Of a stretch of 64,000 nt of DNA, positions 44,679-54,700 are shown in pieces. Below the pieces are notes generated by a model. It did no database searches, was not told the DNA's origin, and worked only from the letters and a program-made list of their open reading frames with translations. The translations under genes and the position numbers were made by a program. The stretch is taken from NCBI GenBank assembly GCA_021740915.1, contig JAIOYW010000012.1:62001-126000 (forward strand), written 5' to 3'. Source of the stretch: Ignavibacteriales bacterium. GTDB lineage: Bacteria > Bacteroidota > Ignavibacteria > Ignavibacteriales > Melioribacteraceae. How positions within the stretch are numbered: the stretch's first letter is position 1; each line of letters begins with the position of its first letter.

Positions 44679-45746
44679 TCATTCATTCTGGTTTACAAAG
44701 CTAATTACTGCTTCAAAAACCATATCAACTGTAAGTTCTCTGATACACTTGAACTGTGTATCTGTTCGCGAACAGGATAATGGCTTTGGTGAATAAAAAA
44801 AGCAGGGTGAACAAGGCAGATCAAGAGAAACAATTGTGTGAGGCGACTTCCATGGATGAATATAAACTGGATTAGTCGGACCAATAATAGCCACAGTTTT
44901 AAGACCGAGTGCCGCTGCGGTATGCATCAGACTGGAATCATTCGAGACAAAAACATCACATCGCCGCATAATGGCAACTGATTCGTTAAAGCTGCGTGTT
45001 TTAACATCGACAACCTGTTTGCTTCCGGATTTTTCAAGAATATATTTTCTTAGTTCTTTTTCTTCCGGTCCCCCGAAAAGTAATACTTTTAGTTTTTTTT
45101 CTTTGGTCAGCCGATAAGCAAGTTCTGCAAATTTTTCCGGCTCCCACCTGCGTTTGATATGATTTTTAAGAAGAGAGCAGCCGGGGTGAAATCCAATAAT
45201 TTTTTCTTCCGGATCAGGATTTAATGAATTATAATAATTGTCTGCTGAGATTGTGTCTGCATAGGTTGAATTGATCCTAAGGGACGGGATATCTTTCGTG
45301 CTTTTATTAGTAAGAAGGTCCACCAGCCGGACATTCTCTTCAACATTATGCAAAGAGTCTTTCTCAACTACCCTTTTGTTATTCAAAAAACCCAAATTAA
45401 TTATGTCGCGTCTGATATACCTGACAGCGTAACGGGAAGAAGCCCCGATCATGAAACTGATGGCATTGTACTCCAATCGGTTCGAAGGATAAACGTTTAT
45501 AGTTGCCCGGTACTTTGACCGAAGTGAAAGAACAAATCTTAGTGATTTGAACGGACTTTCTTTGATGAATTCATAAAGAATAACTTTATCGGCAACATTT
45601 AAGGAAGTGAAAATTTCTTCAGCGGCTTTATACATCACTAAAACATGAATTTCGGCTTCAGGCATTTCCTCCCTGAGTCTTAAAAGTGCCGGTGTAAACA
45701 TCAGGGCATCGCCTATTCCTGAAAGTGCGATAGCGAGAATTCTCAA
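44679..45746 (-). CDS. Glycosyltransferase family 9 (heptosyltransferase-like), second copy
   Basis: 355 residues beginning at TTG (45744-45746) directly on RILAIALSGIGDALMFTPALLRL, the GT9 N-terminus. The donor site region is GFHPGCSLLKNHIKRRWEPEKFAEL, and FVSNDSSLMHTAAALGLKTVAIIGPTNP is the C-terminal motif. A late CSPC...C...C cluster resembles that of the 18.8-kb copy. Probably adds a core sugar to lipopolysaccharide. The two GT9 proteins are clearly different sequences, not a recent duplication. Confidence 0.9.
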   Translation of the reverse strand: MRILAIALSGIGDALMFTPALLRLREEMPEAEIHVLVMYKAAEEIFTSLNVADKVILYEFIKESPFKSLRFVLSLRSKYRATINVYPSNRLEYNAISFMIGASSRYAVRYIRRDIINLGFLNNKRVVEKDSLHNVEENVRLVDLLTNKSTKDIPSLRINSTYADTISADNYYNSLNPDPEEKIIGFHPGCSLLKNHIKRRWEPEKFAELAYRLTKEKKLKVLLFGGPEEKELRKYILEKSGSKQVVDVKTRSFNESVAIMRRCDVFVSNDSSLMHTAAALGLKTVAIIGPTNPVYIHPWKSPHTIVSLDLPCSPCFFYSPKPLSCSRTDTQFKCIRELTVDMVFEAVISFVNQNE

Positions 45747-45761
45747 TTTTTAGTCCGTCTC

Positions 45762-45798
45762 AATAAGAAAGAAGCTGTCCTTTTAAGGGGACAGCTTC
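45762..45798 (-). terminator. Intrinsic terminator after the DUF2723 gene
   Basis: 10-bp stem GAAGCTGTCC / GGACAGCTTC (45771-45780 with 45789-45798). Read leftward it is followed by TTTCTTATT. It lies 60 bases past the stop and just before the next GT9 gene. Confidence 0.78.
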
Positions 45799-45857
45799 CT
45801 GATGAATTAATACATGCCTTAAAATACATCCTTTAACAAAATCTGATAGATACAAAT

Positions 45858-48779
45858 TTAATTAGCTGATTTTGGCTCCGGCACACTCATCTGCCCTTTG
45901 TTAAGCTCAAGGCTGTCGGATTTCAGCATCGAGCGGTAACGGTTCAGCAGCATTTTTACAGATGGGTCATTGGGCGCTACAGCGCTGAGTTGTTCCAGAA
46001 GATCAACCAGCTTGTCATATCTTCCCTGTTTTTCGTAAAGATCTTTTAAGATCGCAAAGGGCTGATATCTGTCAGAAGGAACAACTTGTGATGTATTATT
46101 TATATTTTTCTGGGCTTCAACCTCAACATCGGCGGCAAGTTCTATGAACTTATCAACGGCACCTGCGCTATAATAAAGGTTTGCCACATCATAGAGCAAA
46201 CGATAATCAATTGAAACATGTGACCTTGGAATTTTTTCTTCCATTTTATCCAATGTTGCGATGGCTTTATTTTTTTCATTTGCATCATAAAGATAATAGA
46301 GAGTCAGTCTAAGGAATGAATTCCTATAATTCTGTGATAATCTTTCATGATTTTCATCAAGGAATACTGTCGGATCATTGAGTCCCCTGAATTTGAAGCC
46401 CGGAGCATAATCCTTTGTATATCCATCAGGTTCATCAAAGAGATTTGCCCTCATAATTTCAGAATTAATTGACTCGTAAAGAGATTTACTCTTAAAAGGC
46501 ATAACCCTGTATGCAAGCCCCTCCATCATGAGGTAATCACGTAGTCCGATTTTACTGTCCTCAGAACATGTTACAGCGAAATAAACCGGACGTTCCCACT
46601 GATTCTGGCGGATAATATCGAGTACGATCATGTCTTGTACACGAATAGCTCCGTACTGCCCATAATTAAATGTGGGATCCATTCTCCAGGTAATGGCGCC
46701 TTTATTTACAATTGTTGTATCTGAAATACTATTTGCCGCATATACTTCGGGTGGAACAGGAACTGTCATCTCCCGCGCTTTCCATTCGGAAGGACGCATT
46801 CTGCTTATAGTTGCATCATCATAGGACATTTTTACAGCAAGGCTGTTATACGGGGATGTGTTTTTCAATTGTTTAATGTACCAGTCTGTATTTAGCAAAC
46901 TTAGGTTTGCAATTCTGACATCACGTCTTACGCCTTCTACATCCTGAAGATACCATAATGGGAATGTATCGTTATCTCCGTTAGTGAACAATACTGCATT
47001 CGGAGCAACACTTTGGAGCATATTATAAGCATAATCCCATGGGATATGGTTATTTGAACGGTTATTTTCAGAATAATTGGTTGCAAGCATTCTAACAGGA
47101 ATTAATGCAAATAGAACAACGAGAATAAGAGAGGCGGCTAATTTCTCACTGCTTTTGCCTTTCAATTTCTCGGTGACCAGATCAATTATTCCCCTGGTCC
47201 CTAATGCAATCCAAAGTGAGTAAACAAAAAATGCACCGACATAGAAATAGTCTCTCTCACGAGGCTGGGGCTGCTGCTGGTTCTGATAAAACGCCGTCAG
47301 ATAACCCAGAAAAACAAACATCATTATAAACACAGATGCCATTTTCCAGTCCCGCCGGAAATGGTAGAAAACTCCGAACAGTCCTATAATAAAGGGGATG
47401 CCCCATAACTGTCCCCAGTTAACTCCCTGATCCTGCACGGTTGATACTTTTCCGGCATAATTCCAGAGCAGATACCGGTGGAACATATGTCCCATCTGAT
47501 AGCGGAGAAGGAAATCCAGATCGCTTGAATAATCCGTATAAATTGCCTGCTGATGCCCTTCCTGTGTAAACCGGCGTTTGAATGTGGGAAAATCACCATA
47601 TTGTTCGCGGTTAAGATAGGAAACGACCTCTGAGAATGTTTTGGGAGAATTAAGATTTATTGGTGTATCCTGATTTGATCTGATAATAATCATTGAATAC
47701 GATGTAAACCCTATCAGCACAAACAAAAAGCTTTTAAATACAAGGTGAAGTGTTTGCCTGTCTGTCTTATTTGTCCAATATATCAACCAGAATAATAAAG
47801 CAAATATTGCCGCAAGTATAAGAATATCAAGAACGATATTGTTTTTGCCAAGTGATGAAATAATATTCGGGACATATTTAACAATTCCCGGATAAGTCGC
47901 AATCAAAGCAATACCGCCAAATATCATTGGTAGATAAAATGAATTACGTGCAAAAACCCGTTTGTAAAATGCACCCATTATCACGAGACTTATAAAAAGA
48001 GCAACCATAATAAACCGCTGATCAACTTCTTTATAGAGGTCGTAAGATGGCGGAGTGGAATCTGTCATTACGTACCACATTCCCAGAGAAATAAGCAGGA
48101 CTACTGCAGCATGACCCAGAAAAATATATGCTGTTGCTTTGAGATTCTCTTCATCGTTAACATATTTTCTGAACATAATTATCATTACGATAGGAACTAT
48201 AGCAAGTACCGCCATTAAGTGTACGCCGATAGATAAACCAATCAGATAAGCGATCATTACGATATACTTTTCATTATCCGGTTCATCTGCTTTCTCATTC
48301 CATGTGATAATCAACCAGGTAACGATTGCAATAAAAAAAGTTGATGTGGCGTAAACTTCCGCTTCGACGGCATTGAACCAAAAAGTGCTGGCAAAAGCCA
48401 GTGAAAGTGCTCCAATTGCAGCAGAAAGAAACGTTGCAAAACTTTCGAAGAGGGAATCGGATTTTTGGTCTTTATACTGCAAAATTACTTTTACCGCTAT
48501 CAGGTAAGTCAATAATACCGTGAAAGCACTTGCTAGTACGGACACAGTATTTACTCTGAATGCGATATTCTCGGCAAAAGGTATCATTGCAAAAAGCCTT
48601 CCCAGTAACAGGAAAAAAGGTGTTCCGGGAGGATGTGGCACCTGCATATAATAAGCTGAAGCTACGAATTCACCACAGTCCCAGAAGGACACTGATGGCT
48701 GAACAGTGAAAAAGAATACAAAGGCGGAAATGAAAAAGACTCCGGCTCCTATTATTCGATGTAAAAGTTTTTCGGACAT
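45858..48779 (-). CDS. DUF2723 protein O-mannosyltransferase-like membrane protein
   Basis: 973 residues from the ATG at 48777-48779, preceded by GAGG at 7 bases. A TTG seven codons earlier is less likely. The N-terminal half is a polytopic GT-C-type glycosyltransferase with the acidic loop PSVSFWDCGEFVASAYYMQVPHPPG near residues 28-50, the DUF2723 signature. About 12 membrane helices follow, then a large periplasmic domain containing YFAVTCSED and, at the C-terminus, TPR-like helices (YEKQGRYDKLVDLLEQLSAVAPNDP). DUF2723 proteins of Bacteroidota are linked to lipid-sugar transfer onto proteins or lipids. Acceptor unknown. Confidence 0.88.
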   Translation of the reverse strand: MSEKLLHRIIGAGVFFISAFVFFFTVQPSVSFWDCGEFVASAYYMQVPHPPGTPFFLLLGRLFAMIPFAENIAFRVNTVSVLASAFTVLLTYLIAVKVILQYKDQKSDSLFESFATFLSAAIGALSLAFASTFWFNAVEAEVYATSTFFIAIVTWLIITWNEKADEPDNEKYIVMIAYLIGLSIGVHLMAVLAIVPIVMIIMFRKYVNDEENLKATAYIFLGHAAVVLLISLGMWYVMTDSTPPSYDLYKEVDQRFIMVALFISLVIMGAFYKRVFARNSFYLPMIFGGIALIATYPGIVKYVPNIISSLGKNNIVLDILILAAIFALLFWLIYWTNKTDRQTLHLVFKSFLFVLIGFTSYSMIIIRSNQDTPINLNSPKTFSEVVSYLNREQYGDFPTFKRRFTQEGHQQAIYTDYSSDLDFLLRYQMGHMFHRYLLWNYAGKVSTVQDQGVNWGQLWGIPFIIGLFGVFYHFRRDWKMASVFIMMFVFLGYLTAFYQNQQQPQPRERDYFYVGAFFVYSLWIALGTRGIIDLVTEKLKGKSSEKLAASLILVVLFALIPVRMLATNYSENNRSNNHIPWDYAYNMLQSVAPNAVLFTNGDNDTFPLWYLQDVEGVRRDVRIANLSLLNTDWYIKQLKNTSPYNSLAVKMSYDDATISRMRPSEWKAREMTVPVPPEVYAANSISDTTIVNKGAITWRMDPTFNYGQYGAIRVQDMIVLDIIRQNQWERPVYFAVTCSEDSKIGLRDYLMMEGLAYRVMPFKSKSLYESINSEIMRANLFDEPDGYTKDYAPGFKFRGLNDPTVFLDENHERLSQNYRNSFLRLTLYYLYDANEKNKAIATLDKMEEKIPRSHVSIDYRLLYDVANLYYSAGAVDKFIELAADVEVEAQKNINNTSQVVPSDRYQPFAILKDLYEKQGRYDKLVDLLEQLSAVAPNDPSVKMLLNRYRSMLKSDSLELNKGQMSVPEPKSAN

Positions 48780-48861
48780 TATTTTCCTCACAGTGGGCAA
48801 TTAAATGGCGCTCCCTTCAGAACGAGGGATTTACAAAATAAAAATCGGGTATGACAGGATA

Positions 48862-49107
48862 TTACTGATTATTATCAGCGTTAGTTCCCGGCACTTTTTT
48901 GAAGAACTTGTCAAGATCAGGTTTTAGCCTGTTTAAATGATATTTCTCAAACATTTCTTTCAGAATATTGAGAGATAACTTATCAAGTTCTTCCTCATCC
49001 TTGTGGCGTTTTAAGAACATTGTATAATTCTTTAGTTCACCGGGATTGAATTTCTTCTCATACCTGCGCAAGAATTCAAAATATTTTATCTGTTCTCGGT
49101 AACTCAT
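48862..49107 (-). CDS. Small charged helical protein of unknown function
   Basis: 81 residues, strongly charged and helical, with no membrane segment: QIKYFEFLRRYEKKFNPGELKNYTMF, then DEEELDKLSLNILKEMFEKYHLNRL. It lies 82 bases upstream of the DUF2723 gene on the same strand and is divergent from the glycosyltransferase. No family recognised. The ORF is supported by its amino-acid composition and by lack of any better frame. Confidence 0.6.
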   Translation of the reverse strand: MSYREQIKYFEFLRRYEKKFNPGELKNYTMFLKRHKDEEELDKLSLNILKEMFEKYHLNRLKPDLDKFFKKVPGTNADNNQ

Positions 49108-49171
49108 TCCAAAGAATGATTGTTATTTTAACAAAGAAATATAAATATTTTTTACAACACATTAGGATAAA

Positions 49172-49828
49172 ATGTTCTCAAATCAATCTACTGCCGTTTA
49201 CTCCGGTGGCGATTATGTTGTTTCGATAATATTACCGACCTATAACCGGGCTTCACTATTAAAAAGAGCCGTTGACTCAGTATTACAGCAAAATTATTGT
49301 AAATATGAGCTTATTATTGTCGATGATGGAAGTACCGATAATACTTTTGAAATTATTCGGGATTTGCAGAAAACATACCCAAACATCAGATATCTGCGAC
49401 ATTCAAACCGTCAACTTCCATTATCACTAAACGCAGGACTTTTAGCTTCTGTTGGTGAGTTCGTTACTTTCCTGGGAAGTGATGACGAATATAAACCAGA
49501 ACACCTGGAAAACAGGATCAGCTTCTTTAAGAACGACCCTGATCTTGACTTTATTCATGGGGGAGTTGATATTATCGGCTATCCTTTTGTTAAGGATAAG
49601 TACGATCTTTCAAAAATGATACATGTTTCAGACTGTGTTGTAGGCGGAACATTTTTTGGTAAACGTTCAGTTTTTCTGGAAAACGGCGGCTTCAGGAATA
49701 TAAAATATAGTGAGGATTCTGAGTTTTTTGAACGAATTAAGGACAGATACCGTATAAAACGTGTGAATCTTCCCACTTATATATATTACAGAGATACACC
49801 TGATTCGATATGTTCCACAATTGTTTGA
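49172..49828 (+). CDS. Glycosyltransferase family 2, short form
   Basis: 218 residues, GT-A fold. YVVSIILPTYNRASLLKRAVDS opens the Rossmann-like nucleotide domain. DDGSTDN and the metal-binding SDDEYKP follow. It ends soon after the GT-A domain (PTYIYYRDTPDS), so no membrane anchor is present. AGGA precedes the ATG by 4 bases. Its stop abuts that of the convergent thioesterase. Acceptor unknown. Confidence 0.9.
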   Translation: MFSNQSTAVYSGGDYVVSIILPTYNRASLLKRAVDSVLQQNYCKYELIIVDDGSTDNTFEIIRDLQKTYPNIRYLRHSNRQLPLSLNAGLLASVGEFVTFLGSDDEYKPEHLENRISFFKNDPDLDFIHGGVDIIGYPFVKDKYDLSKMIHVSDCVVGGTFFGKRSVFLENGGFRNIKYSEDSEFFERIKDRYRIKRVNLPTYIYYRDTPDSICSTIV

Positions 49829-50236
49829 TTATATCGCGTATTTTTCAATAATTTCCGGGGGGATACGTATTGCTTTTCCTGTATTCAGAGAAACCATTGT
49901 GTAATCAACATAACCCTCTGCGGATATTTTTTTAGTCTCCTTATTAAGAATTTTGAAAAGTACCCGGCATTGCGCCCCGCTGAATGATTCTAATCTTGTT
50001 CGGACTAAAACACGGTTGTTTAGCCTGATCTGCCTTCTATATTCAATGTGTGCAGTTGAAGCAACCCAGCCAAACCCCATCGCAATGAATTCTTCCATTG
50101 ATAATTTATAATCTTTTGCCATCTGGTCATATCTTGCCATAAGAAGATAATCGAGATATTTTGAATAATGAACATGATTATTCATGTCAATATCATCCGG
50201 CCGCACTGTTATTTCAGTTTCAAATTCAGTGTACAT
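49829..50236 (-). CDS. Acyl-CoA thioesterase, 4HBT (YbgC-like) hotdog fold
   Basis: 135 residues from the ATG at 50234-50236. The longer reading adds a hydrophobic leader atypical for the family. ITVRPDDIDMNNHVHYSKYLDYLLMARYD carries the D-x-x-x-H(V/M) active-site pattern of 4-hydroxybenzoyl-CoA thioesterases, with the Asp in DIDMNNHV. Typical roles are hydrolysis of short or aromatic acyl-CoAs. It ends back to back with the glycosyltransferase. Confidence 0.9.
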   Translation of the reverse strand: MYTEFETEITVRPDDIDMNNHVHYSKYLDYLLMARYDQMAKDYKLSMEEFIAMGFGWVASTAHIEYRRQIRLNNRVLVRTRLESFSGAQCRVLFKILNKETKKISAEGYVDYTMVSLNTGKAIRIPPEIIEKYAI

Positions 50237-50359
50237 AATTATTCTGCATTTTGATAATAATAAATTCTTTAAAAAGACTCTTAATAACAGACACTTAAAA
50301 ATATTCACTGTTTTTGTGAATTAATTCATTTCAAGTTGTGTGTTTTAAGATGTATTTCT

Positions 50360-51559
50360 TTAACTCCTAATTTTTCCCCAGAATCTTAAAATACTCTGCG
50401 CATTAAAACCGTGTTTCTTTTTGAGAATACTGAGCGGGTAAAAAGTTCCACGCCAGTGAATGCCGCCCTCAACTAATACCTTTGTTGTAGCATGTACCTG
50501 AATCAGCATGAAGAACAAACAACCCGCCCAGAATAAAACAAAATAATATGCGGAAGCATTCGAGAACCTCCTTGTTGAATTAAAATAAAGGAACAGTGAA
50601 AGAAGTCCGAGAAAGTTGATCAGAAAAAATACATCCGATAATAAAAAAAGTCCCGCGAATGGAAAAACAGTTAATAATAATTGCGGGATAATTGTCAGAG
50701 CCAGAATAAAAGGATTATAGTTAAAAGCCGCAAAAAAGTTTTTCTGCAATCCCCGGTACATCTCGGCAACACCCGGGTACCATTCGACAAATATTTCACT
50801 ATCGGCAAAGATAAATTGCTGATTGAATCCCGATTTCTTAACAAGTTCGCCCAGTTTAAGATCATCATCCGGATAATTCCTGATTTTCGAGTGTCCTCCG
50901 ATTTTCCTGTAAACACTGGTCTTTAACAAATTAAAAGCCCCGACCCCAATTGATGCCGAGTACTTTTTGCTGGCAACAAGCCAGGGCTGTTTTGCAGCCA
51001 CAAGATACATTGCAAATATCGATATCAGAAAAGATAGTCTGCTGCTTTTCGATACTGCTTCAGGTGCTGCCGCAAGGTGATCTGTCCCGGAAATGTTAAA
51101 AAAATACACGGCTTTTTTCAGGGAATCTTTGTTAAAAATCACATCAGCATCTGTAAATAGTATATGCTCGCCTGAAGCAGATTCAGCCCCCTTCTGCAAG
51201 GCATAAATTTTACCCAGCCACCCTTCCGGTAAAGTTTGGATATTCAGGATTTTAATCCGATTACTATTATTTGTAAAAGATTCTATTTCTCTTAAAGTGT
51301 TATCTTCGGAGCGGTCGTTAACTACTATAATTTCAATGTTTGGATAATTATTGTTTTTCAGGGATTGAAGAGATGCTGCAATTGTATTTTCTTCGTTTCT
51401 CGCCGCTATCACAACACTTAATTTCGGAAAAACAAAATCCTCCGGAACAACAATTGAGCGTAAGTTTTTTATCTTCCTGCTCCCGATAAATATTACAAAC
51501 AGACCAACGATGAGCGTAACTGCGGAAAGGACAGCAAGAAATTGGAGAATCGTCATCAT
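50360..51559 (-). CDS. Membrane-bound glycosyltransferase family 2
   Basis: 399 residues. N-terminal membrane helix (LAVLSAVTLIVGLFVIFIGS), a GT-A domain with LSVVIAARNEENTIAASLQSL, NDRSEDNT and FTDADVIFN, and three or four C-terminal helices (about 275-350). Similar architecture occurs in ceramide/hopanoid and carotenoid glycosyltransferases. The substrate cannot be read. It is 36 bases after the histidine kinase. Confidence 0.88.
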   Translation of the reverse strand: MMTILQFLAVLSAVTLIVGLFVIFIGSRKIKNLRSIVVPEDFVFPKLSVVIAARNEENTIAASLQSLKNNNYPNIEIIVVNDRSEDNTLREIESFTNNSNRIKILNIQTLPEGWLGKIYALQKGAESASGEHILFTDADVIFNKDSLKKAVYFFNISGTDHLAAAPEAVSKSSRLSFLISIFAMYLVAAKQPWLVASKKYSASIGVGAFNLLKTSVYRKIGGHSKIRNYPDDDLKLGELVKKSGFNQQFIFADSEIFVEWYPGVAEMYRGLQKNFFAAFNYNPFILALTIIPQLLLTVFPFAGLFLLSDVFFLINFLGLLSLFLYFNSTRRFSNASAYYFVLFWAGCLFFMLIQVHATTKVLVEGGIHWRGTFYPLSILKKKHGFNAQSILRFWGKIRS

Positions 51560-51595
51560 TTTTTTGTGCTAGTTAGGAAAGAATTAAAGTATTTG

Positions 51596-52780
51596 CTATG
51601 CAAGCGGGTAGGTAACGACAAACTCTGAACCAAAACCAAAACGGCTATTTACCGAGATTTTTCCGCCAAGAATTCGAAGAAATTCTTTCGAGAGCATCAG
51701 CCCCATCCCGTTACCCTCTTCTTCTTCAGTTCCCCGTGTTGTACTGTGTTTGTCCAAAATAAATATTTTATCCAGATTTTCATCTTTAATGCCAACGCCG
51801 TTGTCTCTGACTGATATAATACAATTTTGATGAGATTTTTCTATTTTAACAGCTACTTTCCCGCCTCGGTATGAATATTTAAGAGCATTCCCAAGAAGAT
51901 TATTGATCACTTTTTTCAGCATTTCAAAATCAGTATTTACCTGGAGTGTCTCCTCAGCAAAATACTCGACTGAAATTTTTTTGGCTTCGAAAAATGGTCT
52001 TTTAACGGTTAATAAATCACTCACAAGTTGGTTAACAACAATTTTTTCGAATTGGAGTGAGTATTCTCCGGTTCTGATTCTTGCCCAAATCATCAAATCA
52101 TCCAACAATCTGTATGAATTCTTTGATATTTTCTCGATACGGTCAATAAACAGATCTCTGTCGTGTTCATTGAGTTCGCGATATTCATTAAGCAGAATTT
52201 CAGAATAAGATATTATCGGGGAAAAGACATTTCTAAGGTCATGTGCAAGCAGGGAGAAAAATTTATCCTTTTCAAGATTGGATTCTTCAAGTTTAACGGA
52301 ATACCTTTTGATTTCATTCTCTGCCCGAATCCTTTCAGAAATATCCCGGCAGCTAATGAGAATCATTTTTTTACCCCTTGGCGAAATAATGTTCAGTGTC
52401 ATGTCCACCGGAACATCGCCGGCATCTTTTGTTCTGAGTTTATGATATGTTAAAACTGAGCCATAAAACTTCAGCTCATTAAGCAGATTCTCAGATTTGA
52501 TGTCCTCACCAAATACAATAAAATCAGTATAATGACGCCCAATAATCTTGTTTTGCTTTAATCCAAGAAAATTTTTGCAGGCGCTGTTTATTTCATTAAT
52601 GATGCCTGTTTTACCATCGAGAATAAAAACTATTTCTTCACCATTTTTGAAAATCTTATAGTATTTGTTTTTTTCAGTTGAAACGGTCGAAAGTTTTTTT
52701 CTAAGGGCGGCAACCTCTTCTTTTAGGCTGATCATTTTATTAGCTGACATATCAACTGGAACTTCTTGCTTTTTACTCAT
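51596..52780 (-). CDS. PAS-domain sensor histidine kinase (soluble)
   Basis: 394 residues, no membrane helix. An N-terminal coiled coil (residues about 12-40) is followed by one PAS domain (about 45-150; VFILDGKTGIINEINSACKNFLG), an HisKA dimerisation helix with phospho-His180 in FFSLLAHDLRNVFSP, and a HATPase domain with LLGNALKYSYRGG (N-box), DNGVGI and GNGMGLML. It senses a cytoplasmic signal. No response regulator is adjacent, so its output is unknown. Confidence 0.93.
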   Translation of the reverse strand: MSKKQEVPVDMSANKMISLKEEVAALRKKLSTVSTEKNKYYKIFKNGEEIVFILDGKTGIINEINSACKNFLGLKQNKIIGRHYTDFIVFGEDIKSENLLNELKFYGSVLTYHKLRTKDAGDVPVDMTLNIISPRGKKMILISCRDISERIRAENEIKRYSVKLEESNLEKDKFFSLLAHDLRNVFSPIISYSEILLNEYRELNEHDRDLFIDRIEKISKNSYRLLDDLMIWARIRTGEYSLQFEKIVVNQLVSDLLTVKRPFFEAKKISVEYFAEETLQVNTDFEMLKKVINNLLGNALKYSYRGGKVAVKIEKSHQNCIISVRDNGVGIKDENLDKIFILDKHSTTRGTEEEEGNGMGLMLSKEFLRILGGKISVNSRFGFGSEFVVTYPLA

Positions 52781-52804
52781 TATTTTGATCAGCCTTATAT
52801 TATC

Positions 52805-54679
52805 TCACATCTCTAATATATTGTTTTTATCAAAAGAATCAGGGATCTGACCACTGCCTAAAATTAATTTCACAATTTTAAAACCCGGATCAATTGTCAG
52901 TTTATATATGCTGTTCCCATTTGCCCATACGGAGACGGGAAGTAAAATCACCTTTTCGCTTCCATCGGCTGCTACTGCCGTAAGTTTTACAGGAACAGGC
53001 ACATTTCCAATTTTCTCGATTTCCACGTTGTATTTGCCATCAATATATTCTGAATTTTTAATGCCCAAATCCGGATAGCCCTGTTCAAGAAACCATGGTT
53101 TCCAAAACCATCCCAAATCTTCTCCGTAAACCTTCTCGAAACTGAAGAAAAAGTCATAGGGGACGGGATGTTTTCCATTCCAGCTTTTCATATAAAAATG
53201 CAGACAGTCTTTAAATTTTTCCTCCCCCATCATATCATGGAGCAATCGGTAAGCCACACCCGGACGTGAATAAGATGCATTACGATATGACTTTCCCGTT
53301 ACAAGGTAAGATGGGATTATAGGAGGAGTATCTTCTTCAGAACCGGCAAATTCTTCATAACCTGAAATATTATTCTCAATTGGAGATCCGCCCTCCCTGA
53401 TCTGATATTCGAAGGGAAGCATTACTGCCCAGCCTTCATCCATCCAGGCATATTTTCTTTCATTAATACCCATATAGAACGGGAAATATGTATGCGTAAT
53501 TTCATGAGATGTAAGTCCTGCGGCACGACTTCTGTTCTGAGTGGATCCATCATTAATAATCATCGGATATTCCATTCCGCCAGAACCGTTAAAAACTGTC
53601 ATAGAAGGATAGGGATATGGAACACCGGGCATTTCTTTTGATAAAAACTCTATCGATTTTTGAGCAATTTCAGCTACCTCATAAAAATCTTTCGATTCAG
53701 GGTTATAAGCTGCCGAGACAATAGCTATCCTGTCATCTGATTTATCGGGTTTAAGAGAAGTCATATCCCAATAATAACTGTTCGAGGTTCCGAAGGCAAA
53801 ATCCGGGACATGTTCCGCTTTGAATTTCCATCGATTTTTACCATTTCGTTTTGTTATGCCGCCGGATTCGTAGTCCTCTTTCGCAATAATTCTTATAACT
53901 GTATCTGAAACCGAAGCAACTTTCATCCTGTCAACAAATTTACTCTCAAGAACTTCATCTGCATTCTGTAAAAGCCCTGTTCCCCAAACGATAAAATCAT
54001 CAGGAACTGTGATCTCAACATCATAATCAGAAAAATCATTATAGGTTTCAGTATGCCCCTTGTAATCAATCATATCCCAGCCATCAATGTCATCATAAAC
54101 AGCCATCTGGGGAAACCAGTATGATATAAAGTAAGACGAATCCTTATAACTGCCCATCCTTATGCCCGACTCTTTCGGAACAGTAAAACTCCATTCAGCT
54201 TCTATATTAATTGAACCACCGGCTGGCAGAGTCTCCGGCAGTAAAGCAATTAGATTCGTCCCGGCTCTTCTAAAGGAACTTTTACCCCTGCCTTTATCTA
54301 TCGCTGTTCCATTGACGCTGAGTTTTTTAATTTCAACACCGTCATGAACCGCGACCGGAGATATCTCAAAATCCCTTGTGTTCCCTTTTCTGTAAATATC
54401 CTGCTTCAATTTCAGAACGACAATCCTTAAAGAATCGGGACTGTTATTCTTGTAATCCAGCCACAGTTCCCCCGAGAGCAATCGTGTGGCAGGATCAAAT
54501 TCGGCTCTAATCATATAATCAGATGAATTCTGCCAGTAATCAGGACCCGGGGTCCCTGTCAAAGAACGTGTGCCGTTTTTCACAGCATCCATATAATTGC
54601 GTGGATAATAAACTGATTGAGCCGCTGCGGCACTAACGAGTAATAAAATCAAAACTAAGGACAGAGGTTTATTATTCAT
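52805..54679 (-). CDS. Exported M1-family metallopeptidase
   Basis: 624 residues with a signal peptide (MNNKPLSLVLILLLVSAAAAQ). Zinc motif HEITH at 392-396 with the third ligand Glu415 (HEXXH-X18-E). The exopeptidase motif is GGMEY upstream, a variant of GAMEN. Aminopeptidase N-like enzymes digest peptides in the periplasm. It is transcribed with the trans-sulfuration gene, 21 bases after it. Confidence 0.93.
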   Translation of the reverse strand: MNNKPLSLVLILLLVSAAAAQSVYYPRNYMDAVKNGTRSLTGTPGPDYWQNSSDYMIRAEFDPATRLLSGELWLDYKNNSPDSLRIVVLKLKQDIYRKGNTRDFEISPVAVHDGVEIKKLSVNGTAIDKGRGKSSFRRAGTNLIALLPETLPAGGSINIEAEWSFTVPKESGIRMGSYKDSSYFISYWFPQMAVYDDIDGWDMIDYKGHTETYNDFSDYDVEITVPDDFIVWGTGLLQNADEVLESKFVDRMKVASVSDTVIRIIAKEDYESGGITKRNGKNRWKFKAEHVPDFAFGTSNSYYWDMTSLKPDKSDDRIAIVSAAYNPESKDFYEVAEIAQKSIEFLSKEMPGVPYPYPSMTVFNGSGGMEYPMIINDGSTQNRSRAAGLTSHEITHTYFPFYMGINERKYAWMDEGWAVMLPFEYQIREGGSPIENNISGYEEFAGSEEDTPPIIPSYLVTGKSYRNASYSRPGVAYRLLHDMMGEEKFKDCLHFYMKSWNGKHPVPYDFFFSFEKVYGEDLGWFWKPWFLEQGYPDLGIKNSEYIDGKYNVEIEKIGNVPVPVKLTAVAADGSEKVILLPVSVWANGNSIYKLTIDPGFKIVKLILGSGQIPDSFDKNNILEM

Positions 54680-54700
54680 CTTATAATCTCATAAAAATTT

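Noticed and set aside
18755-45746. The two GT9 glycosyltransferases as a recent duplication
   Set aside because: They share only family motifs and the late cysteine cluster. Residue-level similarity elsewhere is low, so they are separate family members.
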